This document shows positions 36,895 to 47,150 of a DNA stretch of 64,000 nucleotides, in pieces. A model generated the notes under the pieces. It did no database searches. It saw nothing but the letters and a program-made list of their open reading frames with translations, and was not told where the DNA came from. The stretch's first letter is position 1; each line of letters opens with the position of its first letter. Source of the stretch: Tetrahymena elliotti 4EA (Eukaryota; Ciliophora; Oligohymenophorea; Hymenostomatida; Tetrahymenidae); assembly GCA_000231825.2 (NCBI GenBank), contig JH720352.1, forward strand, positions 72,161 through 136,160. Direction: 5' to 3'. A program made the position numbers and the translations under genes.

Positions 36895-39800
36895 TCAATT
36901 ATTTGGTATTTTACGATTGATGCGATCAGCAATAGAAGATTTTTCTTAAAGTTTTATGTTTATTTTTTTAGTAGCTTTTTGACTTGACTGTTGCTATTAA
37001 GAGTATTGAGAAGAAGAAGATTGATCATATTAGTTTTTAGAGCTTGAATCACCATACTAAGATTATTGTTATGATGAATTTTGTCTTTGCTGTTAGTTTT
37101 GTTATTGATTGTATGAAGAAGATAAGCCAGATCCTTTATCAGGTTAAGATGATTAACTTGACTATGAAGTTACTGGGTTTTGTTTCTTTAAAAATATTTT
37201 TCTTACACCATTTACAACTTACTATTGAACTTATGCTCCATTTATTGACAAATTACTATTTGAATTAGATCTGTTTTGGTTATTTCCTTCGCTAGTTGAT
37301 GGATAATTTTGCCCTGTCCTTTTCTATTAGTACTCTTCATCAGTTTAGTTGCCTTATCTAGATTAGCTGGTGTTTTTACTGCTACCTCTTTCTTTGAAGT
37401 TAGTAGTTTTTTTAGAGGAGATATCGTTTTGTTATGAATTTTATCTATTAAAATTGTTACTTTCACTGATGTTATTTTAATTAGAAGAAACTCTTTTGAT
37501 ATCATTTTTATTTTAATTTGAATTCCTTTCTTATGAGTCATTTTTTTAATTTCTATTTCTGCTACTAGAGTTTCTCTTATTATCAGAGTGGCTACGACTT
37601 CTGCTACGACTCAGACTACTTCTATCACTGAGGCTGTTACTCTTACTACGTTTGTAGCCGCGTGATCTGCTACGAGAATTACGATAACTATTTTTAGATT
37701 TATCCTAAGACCTAGAAGCTTGTCTTCTCTTACTACTGGTGCTTCTTTATTAGCTTTATCTATAAGAATTTTTATATGGTCGATCATTTCTATTGTTATT
37801 TTATTGATTATAACTATTCTTATTCTAATTTTAGATTGAGTCTTTATAATTCAAATTTTATCTGCTATTACCTCTATTTTCAGAGCTTGAAGATCTTTTC
37901 CTTTCAGACCTGTCTCTACTCCTGCTTCTTTTATTTATATAATTGTTATTATTATTATCATTATCATAACTATTTTTTTTATTGTTGTAATAATTATTGG
38001 TATTCTTGCTAGAACTCTTATACTTGTTATAATTTTAATTCTATGATGCGGAATTATTAAATTTTTATGATTATTATCTATAATCTCTTTTTTCATAGTT
38101 TCTCTATCCATCTTAAGCAGAATTATAGCTACGTGATCTAGAATGTGAGCGAGAAGAGCTTTTATTTCTTGTATCTTAATTAGGACTCTTGGAGTGACTA
38201 TTTAATCTCTAGCCATATCTGCTAGATTGCTTTCTTGCTTCAGAGTCATTTTTATAGTTGTTATTTCTTTAATTATTGTTATTGTTGTTATAGCTATTCT
38301 TTTTTTATTGATAATCATTATTGTTTTAATAATTAATTGCCTAATTATTACTATTTGGTTAGTAATCTGATTCATTCTTTTCTGCTTCTCTTGAACTAAA
38401 GTACTGGGAGTAAAAAAGAGAATTTGTAATTCCTGATGCTTAATTTGAACTGCCTTATTAATTATTACTACTTTTGTTGTTAGTGTTGCCGTTGTTGTTA
38501 CCTATATTATTTGGCCTATTGAATTTTCTAAAATCAGTTTTTTTTTAATTATGGGTGATGTTATTTTATGAGTTCTATTTAAAATAGTTGTTTCTCCCTT
38601 AGAAATTTTAGTCTCTTTTATTTTAATAACTGTTATTACTACCTGAATTATTTTGTTCACTGTTTTAATTTATATTTTTTCTATTGATGTTTCTATTGTT
38701 TGCATTATTACCATATTACTCTTTATCAGATCTTTTGTTGTTATTACTGTTACTTCTATCGCTCTCAGAAAGATTAGATCTTGATGAACGATTAGATTTA
38801 TCCTTAGCGGAAGGAGCATCAGACAGGCTATCTCTGGATTGAGATGACAAAGAACCTTTACTATTTTTATGTTATTTTGGGCTTTAACTTCCTTAATTAC
38901 TTCTTCTATTGTTGTCAAAGCTATCATCGTGTTAGCTGTTTCTTTCAATACTATTTTCAGCAGAAGATTTCCCTTTATTATTTTTATAATCCGAATGATT
39001 GGATTTGCTATCATTGCTCCTATCCTCATTATTACTTCTAGAATTACTTCTTGAATGTGATCCAGAATGTTTGCTGCTGTTTTCATTTTCATCCATAGAT
39101 CTATTTCTGTTTTAGTTCTAGTTGTTGCTATTATTATTATAATTATTATTTATTCTTTTGCTATTAAACTAGCCATTGTTATTTTAGTTATTGTTATTCA
39201 GTTTATAATTTTGATTTCTAACTTATCCTTACCCTTGTCCATCTTTGTTATTATTTTATCTAAACTGATTATTTCTGAAATTGTTATTGTTAGGCATACT
39301 ATTTCTTCCCATACCATTATTTTTGCTAGGATTGTTATTCATATTAAAATTATTTTAGATGCTACCTACTCCACCGGTTGCAGTTTAGTTAGTTTCTTCT
39401 GTTAAGTTCTATAAAGACTTCATGAGCTAAAAGGTATTTTAAGGCATTACCTATTAAAACATTCCAGGCATAAATCTATTCATCATAGGTTAAAAACCCA
39501 TATTCATACCGTATTAACTCATAAGGTTTTACATCATAGGATTCATGGTACCTTAAAAATTAAAATTCATTCCTGGTATAGACATTTTTTTTTAATTTAG
39601 ATTAAGATTAGGTTATCCAATTGCTGAAGCATTTAAAATCTTCTTATTTGCATTTGTAGGAGATGTTTTTTAACCCTCATCAGAGGAGATTTTATTTTCG
39701 TTTTACTAATTATCATTCTCTGAAGTGTTATTAGTGTTTTAGTTGTTACTTGGAGCAGCTGAAGGATTATCAAGTAACTCTAACAGTTATAGAGCTGCAG

Positions 39801-40608
39801 TAGGCTCTACTTCTTAAAATTCTTTAGAAAAGTTTATTGCTTAATTGCTATTCCAAGGATTGAGAATATTCTTGCAATGATCATAGTGAAGAGGTGTTTT
39901 ACTACACCATTCAATTTTAGAATACCATAAATACTCTTCACTTTTATTTTTCTTATTATAGTAGTTCTCTAATTAAGTTGAAATATAACGTAAGTCATCT
40001 GTATCGCTTACCATTCTAGCATAACCATAAAAGGTCTTGAGATGAACATTTGAAAATATTATAAAAATATCTTCACTATTTTTAAATACTTCACATAGTT
40101 TTTCAGATTTTTTAGAGATCAAGAGAATTTCCTCCTCTAATGCAATAGTACGAAAATACTCATAGCTGTTTTTTATGATGAAGTATTTTTTTGGTTAATT
40201 CATGTTCTAAGGAGTGGAGTCAGTCAAATTGCTTTATTATACATTTTAGTTATTAACAGCTTGCTGAGTTTAAGGTTATTAATTGTTTTGTTGCTATTAT
40301 TTTTGTGTCTAGTTTTGTTATTATGCTTGAAGAGGATTCAACTACATCTACTATTAATTTTAAGTAAAGTATAACTAATCATTTTGCATAATGGAATAGT
40401 TCCCTCCTTAGCTTAAACTGTTATTTTATTAAGCACGATTTTAATCTTGACCCATGCCGCTCATTTATTAATTCTAAAATGAGGACTACCCTCCTAATCT
40501 ATTTTACTAATTAGACTAGAAATTATATCCATCATTATCATTCCTATATAAATTAAAATGAATATTAAAAAAAATACATTTAGATTGAATGAAAATCATT
40601 TTATCCAT
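36895..40608 (-). CDS. YTH-domain (m6A reader-type) protein with very long Ser/Arg/Asn-rich tail
   Basis: This is a single 1237-codon frame from ATG 40608 to TGA 36897-36895; an in-frame ATG at 40464 is an alternative start. Residues 1-135 are Gln/Asn-rich. Residues about 138-285 form a YTH domain: KYFIIKNSYEYFRTIAL, EDIFIIFSNVHLKTFYGYAR, LWYSKIEWCSKTPLHY, then NILNPWNSNQAINF and FQEVEPTAALQLLELL. The second cage Trp (IEW) is kept. The position of the first cage Trp, in the usual VWST-like motif, seems to be Ile (ILLISKKS). A Met/Gly/Asn-rich linker follows, then about 850 residues dominated by Asn, Ser and Arg, including RSRSRSRS runs near 37580-37660. YTH proteins bind N6-methyladenosine in RNA. 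The RS-rich tail recalls nuclear YTHDC1 and suggests contact with splicing factors; that is inference. Confidence 0.8.
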
Positions 40609-40641
40609 TATTCTTTTCAAAATTAAAGGTTTTAGCCTAAA

Positions 40642-41389
40642 TCAAATATTTATATTATTTATCTCTTTCAATAAAATTTCAAACATATTTTAAAGAGCAG
40701 AGGTAATAAAGCTTAGTAAAATAGATTAATCACCCATAATTTTAAGAAATTATATAAGACAAACAACATTTTTGAAGAAAAAAAGCCACCTTATTTTGGG
40801 AATACATCAAAAATTTTATGGGAAATGCAAAAAAAATGAATTTATTAAAAAAATAATATTACGTAGGTGTAGCTGCTAACAAAGTTTTCTTCTACAAAAA
40901 TGGATTTACAGCAGTAGAGTGAGAATTTTAAATTTTTTGAATTTATTGTTAAGGCTTTTATTGTTGAGGTGCTTATCTTTGCTATTAGTCATTTGTATCG
41001 CTACAAAATAAATTTCTCATATCTGATACTACTTACTTATTATTGCTCATTTCTAATAATGTGTCTATGGAATTCGATAAGTTATTATTTCTTTTACTCA
41101 CAAAACTTAGCTATTCTATCTACTACGAGGTACGCTTTTTATTATGGTTTTCTTCAAAAACTTTTACTCTACCAGTATTAATGCTATTGTATGATCGATC
41201 TATCAATCCTCTTTATTAGATAAGAACTTATTACTTTACTAATAACTTTACAAAATTATTTCTATTGAATTAATTTGATTTGATTTTTGGAATATTTTAT
41301 TTTAATTTTTTTAAGCTATTCTTAACTTGATTTTCTTTAATACATACAAATAATCACTTGTCGTTTTCTTCCTTGATTGAAATCATCAT
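40642..41389 (-). CDS. Three-exon hypothetical protein, Gln-rich middle
   Basis: Exons are 41358-41389, 40863-41210 and 40642-40789, in phase, 175 residues. It starts MMISIKEEND. The middle exon is clearly coding: TGRVKVFEENHNKKRTS, LSNSIDTLLEMSNNKQVV, DMRNLFCSDTND, a QQQ-rich patch, then NPFLQKKTLLAATPT. The last exon is hydrophobic (LFFFKNVVCLIQFLKIMG, LLSFITSALQNMFEILL). If the 73-bp intron is not used, the frame instead ends at 40730. The stop at 40642 would lie only 33 bp before the YTH start at 40608, which is tight for two separate genes; either this end or the YTH start may need revision. No family was recognised. Confidence 0.5.
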
Positions 41390-42338
41390 TTTCTCCTCAT
41401 TCTTTTGATTGATTAGTAATAAATATTAGATCAATTAAAATGTTTGATTATTTGTAGCATATGAACACCCCTAATGACATAAAAATATATCCTATTTGAT
41501 GTGTATTTTATTTAATTATAAAATCTTAAAAACTAATATAAATTTGATAAGTAAATCTTTTATTTAATTAATCTCATGTTATTTTTTACTAATTTAAATC
41601 ATTTATAAAAATGTTATTTTATAATAAATTTTAGAACAAAAAGTTAAAGTGATCGACTCGAATACTAAATGATATTAAGTTATCTAAATTATTTAGATTT
41701 TATTTTAGATTTGAGTTTTAAGAGTTTTAAAGTTTTTGCTCAAAAAACAAAATAAAATATTAAATTAAATAGTTAAAATAAAAAGATATCAACTAAAAAA
41801 TCATTTAATTTTTCAAATACAATATTTTTCTTTAACATATTTTTTACTTCTCTGAATGAAAACCCTTGTAGAAGTACTTCTTTTCTTCTTCACCCTGTAG
41901 TTTTTTATTGTAAAAATTGCAAATATTTATTTAAAATAAGGTAAATAATTATTGAGTTATAAGTTAAAAAAATAAATGTTAATAATAGCAGATAATATTA
42001 TCTCTTTTTTTAATTTTATTCAAAGTTAAATAGTTTTCTAATTTAAATAAGTTTATGTTGTTATCAATAATTTTTGAGTAACACTTAAAATTATGTATTA
42101 ATTATGATACTTAAAAGATAGAATAAGCTTATGGTAGGAAATATAAAATAAATTGATCATATAAATTACTAAATATAATAGATAATATTAATTTAATAAA
42201 AAATAATTACTTTGCTTCTTAATATGTCTAAATCTCTTTTTTTTTAAAAAAAAAGAATTTTGTATTAATAATGTTAAGATAGTTATGTACAAAACATAAA
42301 CTTTCATGTGTAAAAATATAAACATAAATAACAAATTA
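41390..42338. other. Intergenic AT-rich region
   Basis: This lies between two minus-strand genes. Base composition is extreme (about 85% A+T by eye). No coding stretch, repeat array or RNA gene was recognised. Confidence 0.5.
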
Positions 42339-43535
42339 TCAACTTTATAAAATCTTTAATCTCTGCTCACTATATTCCTTTACTATGAATTTCTTTATAT
42401 TATCTGGGTTGATTTCAATTTTTTAGTTTTTCATCAGTCTTATAATTGCAGCTAAATAAGAATTATTGATTTTTAAGCCCTTGAATTTGGGCAAATTATG
42501 AAGAACTTCTATGAAGTCATTTAGTATTTTCTAAGAGGCCTCATTATTTACATAATTTAATTTACTTGCAAATTTTTCACCTTCTTTTATTATCTTATAT
42601 TCAATTGTCTTAAGCTTTACCATCTTTATAACTTTTATTTCATCAGGATTGGATAAAGGCCTTCCACAAATGTAAAGTACTTCTCCCTCTCCTTTTTCTA
42701 AAAATGGATAGTTATTTACTTCAATATATATTTGCTTGTAAAGCTTATAGAAGTCTTTATGATTGTTACATTCTACTGTTTTTACACTTGGTCTATATTT
42801 TAGATTGAATCTTTTAAAAACTTCTTCAGTTTCAGGAGGGCTAAGACATATCTCTCCAGGTTCATTTTTTACTATTGAAAAACTAATTAAAACAGATTCT
42901 GGATCATACTTCACATAGTTTCTGGAAATACTTCCACATAATTCTGAAAGTAAAGTTTTATCAGAAAAATACTCATATACCTCTTCTTATAATTTCTTAT
43001 CTAGAGTATCGAGATATTCTAACCAAAGTTGACCCATAATGATAATATACTTATATCTTTTATCAGCCTTCAAAATATCTGATTTATCCTTGAAAATTAG
43101 AGATTCATTTTTAGTACAAATAACCCATCCTTAAGTATATTTGCAATATGAAATTTATGAACAAGCACCATCATCCTTAAATGTTCTATAGGCAAAAATA
43201 GTGGAGAATCTTTCAAATTTTACAGGATTATTTTTCATGATTAACTTTTTATCATTATCTGTGATTTCTTTTTCTAAATTATCTGGATTTTCCTTGAATT
43301 TATTATTAATGTAATTTCTATCTACTATCTTAGATAACCATGTGAGTATTTTTTCTTTTCCAAGATCATCAAATTTACTATGTCCTCTTCTTTGAATAAC
43401 CTTAGTTTTATTTTCAATGTCTTCTATTAATGATAAACCTCTTGTCATATTATCATGAAATTCTTCAGAACTAAAAAACTTCTTATTTTCTACCTCTTCA
43501 TCTGTTTCTTTCATATAATAATCAGTAATTTTCAT
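42339..43535 (-). CDS. RNA ligase-like nucleotidyltransferase (T4 Rnl1-like)
   Basis: The frame runs to TGA 42341-42339. The first ATG (43535) gives 398 residues, but coding-like sequence (KKRWKKYHKNLTEISV) continues upstream to about 43700, so a 5' exon is probably missing. Ligase motifs appear in order: TFKDDGACSQ (43167-43178 for KDDG), fitting motif I with the AMP-accepting Lys; GWVICTKN, the following strand; VLISFSIVKNEPG, near motif IIIa; GEGEVLYI (about 42675-42700), motif IV; and IKMVKLKTIEYKII (about 42590-42625), motif V. The ends are helical. These enzymes seal RNA 5'-phosphate/3'-OH ends via enzyme-AMP. T4 Rnl1 and fungal tRNA ligase are the nearest types I can name; no kinase or phosphodiesterase module is visible. 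TAA/TAG-encoded Gln is scarce compared with neighbouring genes. The substrate is unknown. Confidence 0.65.
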
Positions 43536-44851
43536 ATTTTTAACAGAATATTAATTAGTTGTAATATCTTTATCATTAGATGCAATTTTCTCTACGATTT
43601 AAACTGAAATTTCAGTTAAATTTTTATGATATTTCTTCCATCTTTTTTTTACTTTTTGCTTTTTAAATACTTTTATTTTATTAATAACTATTATCAAACT
43701 CAAAATATCTCTTCAATTTCTCAGTGTAAAAATAGATAAAAAATAAAGAATTTCTTGTTTAACTTTTAATCATCTTATTTTATCTATCTTATAATTTATA
43801 TTGTCTACTAAGACAATCTAAAGTGTCTTTTTGCAAAACAGATAATAATTTTTAAAAATATAGTGAAAAATATCCAAAAAATTACTCATCTGACTTAAAA
43901 AATTATTTATTTAATTACTATTATCAAACTTAAAATATCTCTTTAATTTCTAAGTGTATAAATATACAAAAAATAAAGAATTTCTTGTTTAACTTTTAAT
44001 TATCTTATTTTATCTATCTTATTGTCTACTAATTAAATCTAAAGTGTTTTAAGTAAAATGGTTTGTTTCCTCTTTGAAAATATGTGTTCACTAATATTTT
44101 AGAGAAATTCCTTTAGGATTTATTTGGTTTCTTGCAGATAATTTAAATTAGCTTCATTTATTTATTACATTTTTACTAAATTTAGGGGTAATATTAATTA
44201 TTTTTAGAGTATCACTGGTACTATCATCCTTTTAACAAAAAAAAAAGATCAGTTTTTTCATATTATTTTATATTTTTAAGATTTTAAAATTTATCTTTAC
44301 TAGAGTATTAACATTAATTATTTAATGAGGTAAAATACAATTTATGTTTGAGTTTTTTCTTAATAAAAAAACTTGAAAAGTAATTCAGATTTCTATATAA
44401 GAGGATAGATTTTTTTATTAAAAATATTTGATTGCTGTAAGTTAATTAGTTTAAAAGAAATATAATTTTAAAATCGAAAAATATTCAAATTATTAGAAAA
44501 GATTTTATCCAAAATAAAATCTAAATAAAGAATAAAGAGAAAATGAATTTCTTAAAATATAAAAATAATTTTAAACTAACTTTGATGGAAAAGGCAGCTC
44601 GAAAAATAGTTTGGTTAAAAATTGAATATCAAAGATGAATGAAAAATTTCGTGTTTTCTAGAAAAAAATGAAAACTGATAAAGAGTGAAGGCGATAATAA
44701 GAAAGATAAATAGACTTGCAAATAAAATAAGTAAATTATCAAAAAAGATTTACATCATAAATTTTAGAGTTAAAACCTTAAGAATATAAAAAGAGTATTA
44801 CAAACTCAAAAATATACAATTAATTTAGTTAAAGTAAATAATTAAACAAAC
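43536..44851. other. Upstream flank of the ligase gene, with a duplicated segment
   Basis: Bases 43536-43700 probably belong to the ligase coding region, 5' part. Beyond that, the DNA contains a direct duplication (43681-43830 and 43911-44052) and AT-rich sequence up to the start of the Tim gene. No other gene was seen. Confidence 0.45.
43681..44052. repeat. Direct duplication of about 140 bp, offset 230 bp
   Basis: The segment starting ACTATTATCAAACT at about 43687 is repeated at about 43917. Shared blocks are AAAATATCTCTT, AAATAAAGAATTTCTTGTTT, ATCTTATTTTATCTATCTTA, ATTGTCTACTAA and AATCTAAAGTGT. Copies differ by scattered substitutions and one roughly 10-bp gap. The first copy abuts the presumed 5' end of the ligase gene, so it may have duplicated a promoter or first intron. 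Confidence 0.75.
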
Positions 44852-45172
44852 ATGTTCAACCCATTTAGCAGATCTTCTTAAAAGACAGACGCTCATCAAC
44901 AAAGATAAAAAGGATTAGAAAAATTAAGTGTTTTATAAAATAAGTAGGACACCTTTATTGCTATAAAAAAATTAGAAAATAATTTATACAATCATTGCTT
45001 TAAGAAATGTCTTATATTAGATCACGAGCTATTTAATGATGAAGAAAAAGATTGTTTAAGAAATTGCAATTCTAAGATCGTTTAATTCCTTTAAATTTCA
45101 AAGGACAATTTCTCTACAGTTGATTAAAACCTCTAAGTCCTCAAAAAAGGAATTTAAGGCCAAAGCGTCTGA
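44852..45172 (+). CDS. Small Tim chaperone (Tim9/Tim10/Tim8/Tim13 type)
   Basis: This is a single exon of 106 residues. The twin CX3C signature is clear: CFKKC and CLRNC, separated by 14 residues (LILDHELFNDEEKD) and flanked by amphipathic helices (IAIKKLENNLYNH before, NSKIVQFLQISKDNFS after). Small Tims form hexamers in the mitochondrial intermembrane space, held by two disulfides, and escort hydrophobic carrier or beta-barrel precursors. The N-terminal 30 residues are polar, longer than in most small Tims. Which of Tim8, 9, 10 or 13 it matches cannot be told by eye. Confidence 0.85.
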
Positions 45173-45703
45173 AGATCGATCACCAACTTAGTTCTCCTTT
45201 TAACTCATAAAAATTAATATCTTTATATCTAATAAACAACGAAGTATGTGTATATATATATTTTAATAAATAGTATCTTGTTTGCTTCTTTAAATTAATT
45301 AATTGAAAAGAAAATGTGTAGTCCACAAAAGATTCTTTACTTTGTTCTACACAAAAATTTGTTTTTTTCATTAATTTTTACATAAATTTGTCAACAATGA
45401 TGCTTTGAAGAACAAAATTAAATAATTAAGATCAATTTCAATTATAAAGTGATATTCTATTTTATTTGTAATTAGTAAGACATAAATCAATAAATAAATT
45501 AAATCTAAGAAGTTGAATTATTTTTGTTAGCAAATGATTTGGAAATAAGATACTGCAACATATACATGAAGTATTCACATGACTAAATGCTTATTTTCAT
45601 CATATTTTTATGTTTATATATTTACTCTTTATTTCCTAAATTTTCTTTTGTAAATTCATAACTTCCCCTTCCTTGAATTTTCAAAATTTATCATCAAACA
45701 AGC
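45173..45703. other. Convergent 3' flanks
   Basis: This lies between the Tim gene (plus) and the small membrane-protein gene (minus). An open stretch on the minus strand at 45180-45371 has background composition and was not called. Nothing else was seen. Confidence 0.5.
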
Positions 45704-46041
45704 TCAGAGCTTTTCATAAAGATTTTTAGTTTATTTAGCACTTTGCAAGTAGGGCATGGTGTAAGAGTATCTGGGATTGATGTAAAGCTTCTTGTAGTTG
45801 CTAATTTTTAAATTTTGTAAAAAAATTTTTAATATTTTAAAGATAACTTGCAATCAATTTTAATGTAATAATCTAATTATTCTCATTTCTAAACAAACAT
45901 TTTTTATTTTCTTCAAAATTACTTTTCATAAAACATAGCAAAAGCTACACCAGCAAAAACAATGTTTAAAGGTCCGATAAAACGAACTGCCTTGATTGAA
46001 AAATTATAAGCGAACTTAGCTGTTTCAATATATTTATCCAT
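45704..46041 (-). CDS. Small single-helix membrane protein, 71 residues
   Basis: Two exons, 45923-46041 and 45704-45800, are joined in phase across a 122-bp intron. The start is MDKYIETAKFAYNFSIKAVR. A hydrophobic helix, FIGPLNIVFAGVAFAMFY, occupies about residues 21-38. A basic/aromatic tail follows (NNYKKLYINPRYSYTMPYLQ). Size, single helix and basic flanks recall small accessory subunits of mitochondrial respiratory complexes or translocases, but no family was recognised. The neighbouring Tim gene is suggestive only, since ciliate neighbours are not generally co-regulated. Confidence 0.6.
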
Positions 46042-46428
46042 TTTAATTTAATTTTTAGCTATTTTATTTCCTTTTAAGGGCTATTGAACTATTCTTAATT
46101 ATTTTTGAACAGGGATTAATAATTATTGTATTAAGATCAATAAATAATTATATTCATAGCTCTTAAAAACAAATAATAATCTAATACAAAGCAATATCTA
46201 AATCTTTCAAAATAAAACAATTTTATTGTTATTACAAATTTAGAAACTTTAATCCCCATTCAATGTTAAAAAAACATTTAAATTTCAACTTCCAAATCAA
46301 AATCAAGAATAAAATAGTATTAACTTTTTATATTAAAACCATTCAATATAGAAAAAAAATTTCTTCTTCATTAAAAATAAAATACTCTTTTTACTTAAAA
46401 ATTGCTTATTGGTATTGATTAAAAAAAA
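46042..46428. other. Short intergenic region
   Basis: This AT-rich stretch lies between the small membrane-protein gene's start and the 3' end of the tRNA gene. No coding stretch was seen. Confidence 0.5.
46421..46428 (-). terminator. RNA polymerase III terminator of tRNA-Val
   Basis: Eight T residues on the minus strand (A run on plus) follow directly after the discriminator base of the tRNA. This is the usual pol III stop signal. Confidence 0.85.
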
Positions 46429-46501
46429 TGATTCCTCCGAGGTTTGAACTCGGGACCTTCAGTGTGTTAGACTGACGTGATAACCACTACACTAAGGAAT
46501 C
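46429..46501 (-). tRNA. tRNA-Val (anticodon AAC)
   Basis: The 73-nt sequence on the minus strand folds as a full cloverleaf. Acceptor GATTCCT pairs with AGGAATC, and the discriminator is A. The D arm GTGTAGTGGTTATCAC is the standard eukaryotic Val form. Anticodon stem TCAGT/ACTGA encloses loop CTAACAC, giving anticodon AAC. T stem CCGAG/CTCGG encloses TTCAAAC. A and B boxes are therefore intact, and there is no intron. CCA is not encoded. Confidence 0.97.
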
Positions 46502-47150
46502 GATTATGAAATTAATAAGAATTTGTAAGTAATTTTATCTATTTTAATAGATTTAACAAATAAAATTGCTTATATTTTTATTTATCTTTATTGATTAAAA
46601 ATCTATTTTAAAAAAATATTTAGCTTTCATTCTAAAAAATTAATACTGTTATTCCTATGGACCTAACAAGGTGATAAAAAAGTAGATTTTTTTAAACTAA
46701 AATATGCAAGATCGTCACTTTTTTAGGGATCTCATAGACATAAATTATTGAGGGATTACAGTAATTTAATTTTAATAAATTTGTATGTTCAAAGATATTC
46801 TGACAAATAAATTTTATGTGCATTAAATGCTGAATTTTGAGTGAATTTTTATTTTTAATTTGGCAATCAATCAATTGACTCAGAGAGATATTTTACAAAT
46901 TTAAAAAAATGTACTTAAATACAAAGTTTTACTCATAAGTTAAAGATGTAAAAAAAACCTTTAAATTTATCATAAGATAGATATTAATTATTTTTTTTAT
47001 CAAAAGTTTGTAGATTCTAATTTAACTGAACATTTTAGTTTAGATTTAAATTTTAAGTAAATAATAGATAGATAGATACATAATTTCACTACTTTCCGAA
47101 AAATTTCAAATTATTAAGAAGATAAAAATCATTGATACATATTTTAATTT
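46502..47150. other. Intergenic AT-rich region upstream of LRR gene
   Basis: This is the 5' flank of both the tRNA (minus) and the LRR gene (plus). The first exon of the LRR gene may lie here but could not be found. An open stretch at 46692-46874 on the minus strand has background composition. Confidence 0.4.

Noticed and set aside
37580..37660. GC-richer patch on the plus strand resembling a structured RNA
   Set aside because: It is explained by CGT/AGA-type codons of the RSRSRS run on the minus strand.
38670..39405. Long open frames on either strand in the standard code, rich in Ile, Thr and Val
   Set aside because: They are other frames of the Asn/Ser-rich tail of the YTH gene. The repetitive AAT/AGT codons keep all frames open.
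42531..43535. Two separate small genes on the minus strand
   Set aside because: Both pieces are in one reading frame interrupted only by TAA codons, which are Gln here. The ligase motifs run across both.
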